From assembly GCF_000009985.1 (NCBI RefSeq), contig NC_007626.1:3527943-3591942 (forward strand): 64,000 bases of DNA, in the 5' to 3' direction. The notes beneath the pieces were generated by a model that made no database searches, had not been told where the DNA came from, and saw nothing but the letters and a program-made list of their open reading frames with translations. The DNA is from Paramagnetospirillum magneticum AMB-1 (lineage in GTDB: Bacteria; Pseudomonadota; Alphaproteobacteria; Rhodospirillales; Magnetospirillaceae). Position numbers and translations under genes: made by a program. Shown piece after piece: positions 42,464 to 51,700 of the stretch (position 1 is the stretch's first letter; each line of letters begins with the position of its first letter).

Positions 42464-43918
42464 ATGTCCGAGCCCGCCCCCATGCCCGCTTATGAAACTG
42501 AATGGCACGACGAAACCGGCCAACTCATCCTCTTCCAGCGCCCGTCGTCGCGCTCCAAGGGGCGGTTCTACTTTCGCCTCCAGATCTTAGGTCAGCCGCG
42601 TAAAGAGGGACTGGTCGCCGCCGAATTCCGATATAGCCCTATGCATCTCGCGACGGCAGGTAGGGAATTCGATTTTGAAACGGTCAAGCGAAACGGCCCG
42701 CCTGAAGAGATCATCGAATTTGGCAAGCGCATCCTCTATCGCTATCGCGAGCAGGTTGGGAAAGGCAAACGCCTGAACTCGCGCCGGACTCCAACCCTGG
42801 CCGAGGCCGCCGAGGATTACCTTGACGACTTGCTGGAGTTGCAAGGTCGCGGGCAGGTCAGTTGGACGAAATATGAGCATCACCGCAGTTTTATCACGCG
42901 GTATGTCGCCCGATACGATCTGTTCCAGAAGAAGCCAATTGATGAGATCGATACGGTCGATCTGGCTGTTTGGCAACGCTGGCGAGACACCTATTGGGTC
43001 AGTGGCCAAGGTGCCCAAATCGATGCCATAGAGTCGTTGCGTAATGGCGAGCCATTTGTTCGGCGGATAACCGCCAAGGAAAAAACGATTCCTGCGGGCA
43101 CAACAAAGAGCAAAGAATGGTCCTATCTGCGGGCGGTCTTCAAATTTGCTCGTAGGCAGCGACATGTGACATCGATCCCCGACCATGCCCCCACGACCAC
43201 GGACACGCCTTCATCAGCGTCCAGTCCTACTCCGCACTTCACCCAGACTGACTGGATGCATTTGTTGGAGGTTATTCCCAACTGGCTTAACCCTCCAAAG
43301 CTGGTAGGAGATAATCGGCGCCATCGCCAACTTTGCTGGTGGTGCTGCCTTACCCTCCGGGCATACGGTTTACGTGTGGCCGAGGGATACCAATTGAAAT
43401 TTTCCTCCCTCCTCCCCGACGTCGGCCCTGATGGTGAGGAAATTTATGTGAAGCTCCACGTCAACGCCGTGAAGTCACTGGTCAAGCCGCGCACGGTGGA
43501 ACCTATCGATCACATGCGGCAGGAAATATCGACAATCCTGCTGAAGACGTTGCCCGCGTATTACGAGGCCCAATTTGGCAGAAAGCCCACTGCCAATGAC
43601 CCCTTATGGATGCACAGGGATGGCAGTGCGATTGGCTCATTCGCCAAAAGCTTTGATAGCCTTTTGGATTCCGCAAAACTGACGCACAATGTGTACGGCC
43701 ATGATTTCGACCTAACAAGCATCCGCCACACAACCATTACGGAAGAAATTGAAACGAGCGATCTGAACCCTGGCGTAATCGCGACCTGGGCAGGCACCAG
43801 CATTGCCATGCTGGACAAGACATACAACCACGCACTGGGAGTCCGAGCACGTCGGCAGGAACGAGAACGACGGGAGCGCCTTCGCCAAATGAGTTCAGAA
43901 AAGAAATCCGATAAGTAG
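42464..43918 (+). CDS. tyrosine-type site-specific integrase of the tRNA-Phe element
   Basis: 484 residues from the ATG at 42464. The core-binding region (about 105-230) is followed by a catalytic domain with LTLRAYGLRVAEGYQLKFSS (first Arg), DLTSIRHTTITEEI (Arg/His box) and IAMLDKTYNHAL (Tyr nucleophile). Two copies of TTTGGGGCAAG just upstream (about 42427 and 42438) may be arm-type binding sites. It is distantly related to the integrase at 28062 but targets a different tRNA. It looks complete. Confidence 0.88.
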   Translation: MSEPAPMPAYETEWHDETGQLILFQRPSSRSKGRFYFRLQILGQPRKEGLVAAEFRYSPMHLATAGREFDFETVKRNGPPEEIIEFGKRILYRYREQVGKGKRLNSRRTPTLAEAAEDYLDDLLELQGRGQVSWTKYEHHRSFITRYVARYDLFQKKPIDEIDTVDLAVWQRWRDTYWVSGQGAQIDAIESLRNGEPFVRRITAKEKTIPAGTTKSKEWSYLRAVFKFARRQRHVTSIPDHAPTTTDTPSSASSPTPHFTQTDWMHLLEVIPNWLNPPKLVGDNRRHRQLCWWCCLTLRAYGLRVAEGYQLKFSSLLPDVGPDGEEIYVKLHVNAVKSLVKPRTVEPIDHMRQEISTILLKTLPAYYEAQFGRKPTANDPLWMHRDGSAIGSFAKSFDSLLDSAKLTHNVYGHDFDLTSIRHTTITEEIETSDLNPGVIATWAGTSIAMLDKTYNHALGVRARRQERERRERLRQMSSEKKSDK

Positions 43919-44039
43919 CTGGACTACGCCTCCATACCTAACTTTTAAATGAGTCGGCAAAAACACTCTATCGCCAAATTGGCCTTCCATTGTCACTCCC
44001 TCTCAGCCCTGAACTTGCCAACCCATATCACTAACTGAT

Positions 44040-44417
44040 ATGAACGTAGGCATGCCACATGCTGATCAGACCCTCACATATCTGCTGGATCTTGATGGTG
44101 AAGAGATCATCTACGATGACGGTTATGTCGCCCGATTCAAGGCCAAGGCGATCGAAGCTACGGCTGAAAAACCCCACGGCGTTTCGTATTCGCTGACCTT
44201 CCATTCCCGCGATGGCCGCCGGTTGATGGGATACGACAATGCCCATGGCGTTGGGCATCGTGGCGGCAAGTTTGTCGAACGCCAGACCGCCTTCGACCAT
44301 TGGCACCGCGACGAATCCGATGAGGGTCGGCCCTACCAGTTTGTGACAGCCGAGAAGCTGATTGCCGATTTCTTTGATGAGATCGAGCGCATCCTGAAGG
44401 AGCAACACGATGGCTGA
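44040..44417 (+). CDS. TumE-like toxin of a toxin-antitoxin pair
   Basis: 125 residues (another start at 44052 is possible). The pattern matches the TumE/DUF6516 family as I recall it: a beta-rich opening (YLLDLDGEEIIYDDGYVARF), SYSLTFHSRDGRRLMGYDNA, a His-rich stretch, then a C-terminal helix ADFFDEIERILKEQ. Its 3' end overlaps the next gene by eight bases (ATGGCTGA), as in many toxin-antitoxin pairs. The family assignment is from memory. Toxicity is inferred. Confidence 0.65.
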   Translation: MNVGMPHADQTLTYLLDLDGEEIIYDDGYVARFKAKAIEATAEKPHGVSYSLTFHSRDGRRLMGYDNAHGVGHRGGKFVERQTAFDHWHRDESDEGRPYQFVTAEKLIADFFDEIERILKEQHDG

Positions 44418-44775
44418 AAAGACCAAGGTCGGCATCGCCACCCACAATGAGCTTCGTGAGCGCGCCTTGCAGATCGCTCGCGGTGAACGTCGGCGCCTGC
44501 CTGATGAACCGAAGATTTGGTTCACGTCCCTTGAGTCGTTGGCGAAGGTGCTTTCGGAGCCAAATCGCAGGCTGTTGCGGATCATTGATGAACAACACCC
44601 GGCATCGCTGGCCGAGTTGGAGGTGATGAGCGGCCGTAAGGCCAGCAATCTCTCCAGAACCCTTAAAACCATGAGCCAATACGGCCTAGTCAGGCTGGTG
44701 CCAGGCAAGCGTGGCTCTGTTGCCCCCGAGGTGCTGGTACGCGGGGTTCAGATGGACTTGAGCATCGTTGGGTAA
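44410..44775 (+). CDS. winged-helix DNA-binding protein, probable TumA-like antitoxin
   Basis: 121 residues. A helix-turn-helix of MarR/ArsR-like type is seen at about 57-100 (ASLAELEVMSGRKASNLSRT, then TMSQYGLVRLVPGKRG). It overlaps the upstream toxin-like gene, so the pair is translationally coupled. It would neutralise the toxin and repress the operon in the usual arrangement, which is inference from gene order. Confidence 0.68.
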   Translation: MAEKTKVGIATHNELRERALQIARGERRRLPDEPKIWFTSLESLAKVLSEPNRRLLRIIDEQHPASLAELEVMSGRKASNLSRTLKTMSQYGLVRLVPGKRGSVAPEVLVRGVQMDLSIVG

Positions 44776-45255
44776 TCAGCCCGTTGGCTTGGCCCATCTC
44801 GACGCAGGATAAGTGTGGGGTGCCTTCTCTGCCCCCGCCGTATCAGAGGAGGCCTCTGCCGCTGCAGCCTTGGGTTTCCGCCCAAGGCCGATCTGGATGG
44901 CCATCTCCGAGCGCTTTTGCGAATAGTTGGGGGCGGCCATGGGATAATCGGCAGGCAAAGCCCATTTGGATCGATACGCATCGACCGACAGGCCATGCGA
45001 TGTCAACAGATGGCGCCTTAGCATCATTTGCTTCTTCCCGCATTCCAAGCAGGTGACGGCATCGGGCGTTATCGACTTTTTGATCGGCACCGCCGGGATG
45101 GGACGATCCGCATCAACTGAGGGCGGAGCATCGGTACCGGCCAAGGCTGCGTAGGTAGCCTTGATGAGCTCAGGGAGATCGGTGATGGGGATCTCGTGAT
45201 TTCGCAAATAGGCAGCTGCAATCCGAGCAGCAAGAGACATCTTTTGATCAACCAC
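44776..45255 (-). CDS. MucR/Ros family transcriptional regulator
   Basis: 159 residues from a GTG at 45255 with AGGGAGA upstream; ATG 45240 is an alternative. The Ros/MucR zinc finger is clear: VTCLECGKKQMMLRRHLLTS then HGLSVDAYRSKWALPADYPM, with the two Cys and the His ligands, and APNYSQKRSEMAIQIGLGRK after it. These regulators control exopolysaccharide, motility and horizontally acquired genes in alphaproteobacteria. It abuts the toxin-antitoxin pair tail to tail. It is probably an island copy. Confidence 0.9.
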   Translation of the reverse strand: MVDQKMSLAARIAAAYLRNHEIPITDLPELIKATYAALAGTDAPPSVDADRPIPAVPIKKSITPDAVTCLECGKKQMMLRRHLLTSHGLSVDAYRSKWALPADYPMAAPNYSQKRSEMAIQIGLGRKPKAAAAEASSDTAGAEKAPHTYPASRWAKPTG

Positions 45256-45384
45256 TACATTTCTCCCTGAGATGCCAAGCAAATTAACGCGTCATAACGA
45301 CGTTGCGACCGCCTGCCTTATCATATCCATAAGCGTCTGAGATTTTTTTGCACTAACTTTGTCAGAGTCCGTCCGTGAAGTTTC

Positions 45385-45852
45385 CTATGATTTCCGGTGT
45401 CTTGCTATCCTTCGCAGCATGAGGCGGATCATGGCGAGGCGAAGAAACGCCAGCGCCATCCTGGCGAGATTCTCGAAGTCCTTGGCGAGACGGCGACAAC
45501 GCCCCAGCCACCCGAAGGTGCGCTCAACGATCCACCGCTTTGGCAGAACTTCGAACCCCTTGGCGGTGTCGGAGCGTTTGACGATTTCCAGGTGCCACGC
45601 CCCGAGTGCGCGGACGGCTGCCGCGGTGGCGGCCCCCTGGTAGCCGCCATCAGCGAACACCCGAACGATGAAGGGGAAGAGGCGCCGGACCTCCTTGAGG
45701 ACCGGCAATCCGCCATCACGATCCTGGACATCGGCCGGTTGGACATGAGCCGCGAGGATCAAGCCAAGCGTATCGACGACGATGTGCCGCTTCTTGCCTT
45801 TGACCTTCTTCCCAGCGTCGTAGCCCGATGGATCAATCCGCGCCCCCCTTTT
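45385..45852 (-). CDS. IS5-family transposase, second frame
   Basis: Continues the DDE domain in the other frame: RIDPSGYDAGKKVKGKKRHI, VFADGGYQGA with the second Asp, and WIVERTFGWLGRCRRLAKDF with the catalytic Glu. It has no convincing start of its own at the junction, so it is probably expressed by frameshift on the A5G6 run. The left limit of 45852 is approximate. Confidence 0.75.
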   Translation of the reverse strand, partial: KRGARIDPSGYDAGKKVKGKKRHIVVDTLGLILAAHVQPADVQDRDGGLPVLKEVRRLFPFIVRVFADGGYQGAATAAAVRALGAWHLEIVKRSDTAKGFEVLPKRWIVERTFGWLGRCRRLAKDFENLARMALAFLRLAMIRLMLRRIARHRKS

Positions 45853-46226
45853 TCCGCGCCCTTGACGCTCTGGCTGTCTATGATCGCCGCCGTCGGGCTG
45901 GCTTCTTTGCCGGAGAGTTCCCGCACCTCGATGAACAGGGCGTGATGGAGGCGTGCCAGCGTGCCATCCCATTCCCACAGCCCAAGATATTCATGCACCG
46001 TGCTTTTGGGCGGCAGGTCCGTGGGCAATGCTCGCCACTGGCAACCGGTCATCAACACGTAGAAGATCCCATTCACCACTTCACGAAGATCCACCGTTCG
46101 CTGGCGCCCGCCGCGCTTTGCCGGTGGGATCAGCGGCGCCACCAGCGACCATTCCTCATCCGTCAGATCACTTGGATAGCGAAGTCCGCTCCGCTCATAG
46201 AGCCGTCGGTTGTCCTTGGTCCACAT
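45759..46226 (-). CDS. IS5-family transposase, first frame
   Basis: 155 residues from the ATG at 46226 (MWTKDNRRLYERSGLRYPSD). It has the N-terminal DUF4096-like region (LTDEEWSLVAPLIPPAKRGG, then FYVLMTGCQWRALPTDLPPK) and reaches the first catalytic Asp in AIIDSQSVKGAEKGG. The downstream part, after the A5G6 slippery run (about 45849-45859), is out of frame. Confidence 0.85.
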   Translation of the reverse strand: MWTKDNRRLYERSGLRYPSDLTDEEWSLVAPLIPPAKRGGRQRTVDLREVVNGIFYVLMTGCQWRALPTDLPPKSTVHEYLGLWEWDGTLARLHHALFIEVRELSGKEASPTAAIIDSQSVKGAEKGGRGLIHRATTLGRRSKARSGTSSSIRLA

Positions 46227-46260
46227 GGCGCCCCCAGCATTTCTCTGGAGACCCATGGAA

Positions 46261-47064
46261 TCATAACCGATTCACCTGATTCAAGAACCTTCCGGACGGC
46301 CTCTCATCGTCTATCTTCCTCCGAAGAGGATCGGCGACATTGATCCCTGCATCTATCAATATTTGTACTATATTATCAATATTATGCCCCATCTTAGCAA
46401 AACATGCTAACTCCGCTATGATCAACTCCGTATTTTTTGTCTCAATGTAATCTCTTACAGCCCGTCGTAAGTCTAACGTATGATGGCGCCGATTCACGGT
46501 CGCCCATTTTTTAACTTCACCCCATATTCCCAGCATAACCAATCGCAGTCCACCGTCTGCAACGTCACGCCTCGCTTGCTCCTCAACGGAATAAATTGGG
46601 CCACGCCGGACCCTTCCGGCATTTTGAACACGGCTGCGCATCTTAGCGCGGTCTATGATGCCATGCGGCTTGAATGGCTCTAAGTCGCTCTCGGGGTATT
46701 TTAGGCGGAATCGTACAGCATCACGTTTCGAATCAAACGACAAAAGCCAAAAATCGCAACATACTTTGTAATAAGTAGGCGCGACACCAAAGCGACCTGA
46801 TAAATGGCGTAATATTTCCCATTTTTCAACGTGCGCAATTCCGACGTATATTTTTAACTTTATAATTAAATTGCAAACAAGGTGATAATTATCGCTCCCA
46901 TCCTCATACAGTGGGATTGCCAGAAGCACTCTTCCGCTAGCTTGCATATTAATCACGTCATGCATAAATATGCGACCAATATCTTTAATAAAACACCCGC
47001 AATTCTCCTGCACACGCCCCACTTCATCATGACTTATATTTCGCACACTCACATAGTCATTCAT
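46261..47064 (-). CDS. unrecognised AT-rich island protein
   Basis: 267 residues from the ATG at 47064 (GGGTGG upstream; a GTG at 47073 is possible). The N-terminal half is mixed alpha/beta with FDSKRDAVRFRLKYP, similar to a block in the tandem paralogs at 8541 and 9295. The C-terminal half is helical (DLRRAVRDYIETKNTELIIA, then CFAKMGHNIDNIVQILIDAG), resembling a tetratricopeptide-like or ankyrin-like repeat. The IS5 element lies 35 bases past the stop, and the last residues may be displaced. Function unknown. Confidence 0.6.
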   Translation of the reverse strand: MNDYVSVRNISHDEVGRVQENCGCFIKDIGRIFMHDVINMQASGRVLLAIPLYEDGSDNYHLVCNLIIKLKIYVGIAHVEKWEILRHLSGRFGVAPTYYKVCCDFWLLSFDSKRDAVRFRLKYPESDLEPFKPHGIIDRAKMRSRVQNAGRVRRGPIYSVEEQARRDVADGGLRLVMLGIWGEVKKWATVNRRHHTLDLRRAVRDYIETKNTELIIAELACFAKMGHNIDNIVQILIDAGINVADPLRRKIDDERPSGRFLNQVNRL

Positions 47065-47074
47065 TTTTGCCACC

Positions 47075-47404
47075 CTATAGATTTATTATATTGTCAGAAA
47101 TTGTCTTCCCAATCGCAGCCAATTCACTTCTACGCCCTGGATTAGCGGTGATCAGACAGACATCCTCAACGGCGCCCATCCACCGCTGACCAGTGCTCGC
47201 TCGCCGGATGACATCGCCGCGGCGACGGGCCGACCGAAGCAATTCGGCCGCAGCATCATTGCTAAGCCTTATAATAATAACATCAAGCCCGTCAAAGACT
47301 GGCGGAGACGCCAATGAAAATAGCTCTGGATCAAGCGTCGCCATTGCGTAATTAGCAGAACACAGCTTTGCCATATAGTTTCCAACTACATTTGTAACAC
47401 CCAT
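47075..47404 (-). CDS. unrecognised small protein, cotranscribed with 46261-47064
   Basis: 109 residues from the ATG at 47404 with AAGGAGA nine bases upstream. The start MGVTNVVGNYMAKLCSANYA is vaguely like the NLIPTIYSQ-type opening of the 8541/9295 paralogs. It is 10 bases ahead of the next gene, so the two form an operon. No signal peptide, membrane segment or family recognised. Confidence 0.55.
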   Translation of the reverse strand: MGVTNVVGNYMAKLCSANYAMATLDPELFSLASPPVFDGLDVIIIRLSNDAAAELLRSARRRGDVIRRASTGQRWMGAVEDVCLITANPGRRSELAAIGKTISDNIINL

Positions 47405-48745
47405 GATTGTCTCCTTGTGCAATTGGGCATGACCTGACGATATGCCCGCCCCGCACCTTTTTCATTAATTCATTTCATCATGTATACAAAAGTAGTCGCG
47501 CCTCCTCACCATTCCATTGGGCGGCACTTTTCAGTATTTATCAATTCAGCGACGCCAGATATGATGTAAAACAGCCGCGCCTGAGATTGATTACTGGTGG
47601 CGCAGTCCGCCATGGAAGGTCAGGTATTGCTCTTTGACGTTAATCATGCTGTCGGCTATCAACAAATACACAGCACTACAAAGACACATGAATATGAGCA
47701 ATTCGTCTGGTCTGGAAATCACATAAATTGTTATTTGCGAGGGTATTTGGTATTTTGTATAAATACAAAAGACACGGTGGGTTTGCGAACTGTTCCATGT
47801 CGATCCGTGATGACGGATTTGTTGAGTTCGCAGCAAGTCGAAGGGTTAATGACGTTATGGTCGCCCGAATCGATAAAGCAAAATAAGGTGGTATGTTGTT
47901 TATTCTCACCTAGCCTGCGATGGCAAATCAATAACAAGGCGTCGTGATTCTGGACGTTTATAATAAACAGAATGGTCTGCGGGAGAACTTCACCTGTGAA
48001 AAACAGAGCTTCCGATCCCCCGAATGGTTTTTATCGATCTGAGGGAAAACTTAGGCAAAGTGTACGGTGAGAAATAGTGGCCTCCACTGCCATAGTGTGG
48101 AACCGGGACTGAGATTGGCACTCAGGGTTATCTTTTAAAGAGATAGCAGATCAAAGGCACCTAAGCTATACGCGGACTTAATAGGTAAACTGGGACTTGT
48201 CAGAATCCGATATTGGCAAGTTGCAAGACGTGTTTTTTTGGGATCAGGTTTTAGATTCCAATAACTAAAGCATCGTCTTACCGGGCAAGCGGAAGGGGAG
48301 GCTTTGCCTACAGAATGCAGCTGCATCTGGGAGGTGACACCACACCAGACCGCAGGTCCAGATCACCACCACGCCCACCATATTGGATTCTCTGAACTCG
48401 TAGGGTGCGTGTGTCCGATGGCGCGGCGAATTTGCACCGATTGCATTGAGAAAAACGAAGTCAGGCAAAATATTGTTATATTCAAAATTACATATCGTCA
48501 TTCGCAAAAATATATATTTGCGATCCCAACCCGCAATGTTGTTTAAATATTTTTGGTTTTGCTGAGTTTTTTTCAACAATATCCGCCACGAACGGTCACT
48601 CATTTCTCCAATCAGGATTGTCCGGCTAGGGGGGGCAAAGCCTGATGCTCGTCTTTTTAGTGTTGAACATGTAAAGCGGATAATGCTGTCGAACGGTGAT
48701 CTGACCGTTCATGACCTGATTTCGATGCGGTGATGCCCTATTCGG
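47405..48745. other. 1.3-kb AT-rich gap with repeat and coding remnants
   Basis: No complete gene is supported. Short frames here lack ribosome-binding sites. At 48366-48418 lies one copy of a 53-bp direct repeat (other copy at 58745). At about 48570-48733 a plus-strand frame with no start codon reads VRLGGAKPDARLFSVEHVKR and then IMLSNGDLTVHDLISMR to a stop, possibly the tail of a broken gene. Confidence 0.5.
48366..48418 (+). repeat. 53-bp direct repeat, copy 1
   Basis: Identical to 58745-58797. It starts CCACCACGCCCACC and ends GGGTGCGTGTGTCCGA. Flanks differ, so the repeat limits are sharp. Confidence 0.9.
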
Positions 48746-51700
48746 TCAGATGGCTAAATGAAAATTGGTATTATCCAGGGCGCTTGTATTGATGTTCTCC
48801 AGCGTGCCGACCAGATGGGAATTGCTGGACGTAGCCGCATCCATGTTGGTGGTGTGCCATAATTCCACGTTGGCGCCGTTCTGGATGGCCACGATGCCCG
48901 CGTTGACATTGCCAAAATCCTGGGCCGACCCCGAGACGGTGGCCGTGCCTTCGGCATAGTTGGCAGCCGCCAGGGTGCCGCTGCTGCCCAGTCCGAACTC
49001 GCGGTCGGACAGCGAAAACTGATCACCGGCGAAATCGGTAATGCTCTGGGTGGCGGTTGCGCTGGTTGAGGAATGCAGAACGAAGGTGTCCACCCCAGAA
49101 CCGCCGGTGACGGTATTGGCTCCGAAGCCGCCATCGAGGTATTCCGCCCCCGTGCCGCCAATGATGGTGTCGGCGAAATCGCTGCCCACCGCGCCGCCCA
49201 TGCCGGTCAGCGTATCGGTATAGGCGCCGTGGGTGGCGGTACCGCCGGCCAAGTCGATGGTGACGCCCGTCACCTGATCCTGGTAGGAAACCGTCGTGGT
49301 GCCGTGACTGCCATCCATCACGTTGTTGCCGCCGCCACCGGCCAGCATCCATTCCCCGGTGCCTGCCGTCAGCGTATCGGCGGAGTTGCCGCCCAAAATC
49401 TCGGAAATGCCCGACAGACCGACGGTGGTGGAGCCGCCAATCACTGCGCTGGTCCCGCCATACATGTCGGCGACGATGGCGCCGGCAGCGTGGCGGAAAT
49501 CAGCCAGATCGTGACCGCCTCCGCCGACCAAACTGGTGTTGCCGGAATGCCAGACCAGAAGATCGTCTCCGGTATTGCCGGTCAGCGAAGAGTCGGAAGC
49601 TGTGCCCACAACCACGTAATCAGTGCCGGCCGTCGTGGCTCCACCCTGCCCGACGATTCGATGGGTGTCGCCGGCCGGATCAATGATGGTATCGGTGGTG
49701 ACACTGGCGATGGAAAGTGTGCCGCCGCCATCCAGCACAGCCACCAGATTCGAGCCGCTCAACGACAGATCGCGCACCAGTGATTCCATGTGGCGTCCGG
49801 CGATGTCGAAATGGATGCTTTCGTTGGCTCCCGCGCCGTCCAGGGCCAGATTACCGGTGGGCAGGGCGGTGATATCCAGCACATCCGAGCCGCCGCCACC
49901 CAGGATGCTGCCGGTGCTGGCGACGCCGACTATGAAGGTGTCGCCGAAGGTCGAGCCCTGGATGATCTCGACACCCGAGAGGGTGTCAGTACCGCCGGAA
50001 TGCACCACGGTGGCGGAACCCGAGCCGATGGTGGCGGTGATAGCCGAAAGAGCCGCCCCGTAATCCACCGTATCGATGCCGGTGGCGGCATTGATGATGT
50101 TGCTGCCCAGGCCGCCAGCGATGGTGTCGCTGCCGCTGCCGGTGGTGATGGTGTCATTGCCGCTGCCGGTCGTGATATCGAGCCCCGTGGAATAGGCCGA
50201 GGCATTGGCCACGATGCTCCCGGTGGCCTGCGAACCATCCACCACACCGGTGCCGGCCGCTTCGGCCACGGTCCCCAGTGTGAGGTTGAGTGCCGCCGAG
50301 CCGGTATTGATCTCCAGGGTCGAAATGCCCGAAAGCCCGCTGAAATTGGCATCCACAACCGTGCTGGCCGAGGTAATGTGGGCGACGGCACCCGACGAGG
50401 TCACTGGCGACGATATGTTGACCTGAATGGTGGCCTGGGCTACCTGGCTGGTCTGGTCGTCCACCACCCCCACCACGAAGGTGTCGGTCACCGACAGATT
50501 GGCCGCCAGGGTCGCCAGCGGGGTGAAGGTCCACTTGCCGGTGATGGCGTCGATGCTGGCCGTCCCGTGGGTGGTGGCCAGGGAAGATTGGGGATTCCCG
50601 CTGCCGTCGATGATGTGGAAGCTCACCGTGTCGCTGGAAGCGGTGGTGGCGGGCAGACCGAGGACCCATCCGCTAACCCCTTGATCGGCGGTAACCGCCT
50701 CGCTGGCCGTGGCTGAACCCTGCGACAGCTTGAGCGCGATGTTGTCCAACTGGATCTCGGCCGGGCCGGTATAGTACTGGGGCACCAGTTCCTGCAGATC
50801 CAGCGTATAGGTCCCCGGTGAAAGCGCCGCCATCTGGGATGACAGGTCGATATTGACGTTGTGCACCGCTCCCGCGTCTACCGTGGTGCCTGGCACCGTG
50901 TAGGTATAGACGGTGGGCATCACGTCACCGCTGCCGTCGGTGACGTGCACGGTGAACACCCTGTCGGCGGTGGGCTGGCCATCTCTGGCCACGCTGAAGG
51001 ATGGCCCGCCACTCACCTTGAACGAGAAGGACAGCGAGGCATGAACCGGGGCGCCGGTCAGGGTGATGGGCTGCTGGAGATGGAAGTAGAGAGGAGTCTC
51101 GTAGAGGATGGCGCCATTGCCGTCCAATACACCGCCATCAAAGCCGTTGAGCGCCACATGGCTGCCGTTGAGCGAGCTTGCGGGGTACACCATCCAGTTG
51201 GTCAGGGGACTGCCGCCATTGGCCACGGTCGGACTGAGCGATGCCACCCAGCCGGTGAAGGTGCCGGTTTCGAAGTCGCCATTGACGATGGGATTGCTGG
51301 CCACTTCCGCCAATAGACCGTGGCTCGGCGCAGATACCGTGGTGGTTGCCGAGGCGGTCACCAGACCTCCCCGGCCATCGACGATGGTATAGGACAGCGT
51401 GGCCGGGCCGGAATAACCGGTGGTCGGGGTGAACACCACAGTGGTCGCCGTTTCGGTCACGGTTCCATGAGTGGCGCTGACCGAACCCAATCGGATCGAA
51501 AGCACATCGTGATTCGGATCGCTGGCATTGGCCAGCAGGTCCGATTTGAGAATCGTGGTGGCGCTGCCCGCCGTACTGCCGGGAAGCGTCACCGCCGAAC
51601 TGGTGGGATCATTGTTGACCGGGGCCGGTGGCGGCGGAGCCGGCGGAGGAGGTGGCGGAGCCGGCGGAGGAGGAGGCGGAGCCGGGGCCGGTGGCGAAGG

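Larger units (their letters stand above)
45385..46226 (-). mobile_element. IS5-family element (two-frame transposase)
   Basis: Two overlapping frames together make one IS5-type DDE transposase, in the style of the IS427 group, which uses frameshifting. I could not define convincing terminal inverted repeats, so only the coding span is given. It ends near the 3' end of the gene at 46261, whose last codons may have been altered by the insertion. Confidence 0.8.

Noticed and set aside
47597..47947. A 116-codon plus-strand frame in the AT-rich gap
   Set aside because: No ribosome-binding site, no recognisable motif, and several competing frames of equal length.
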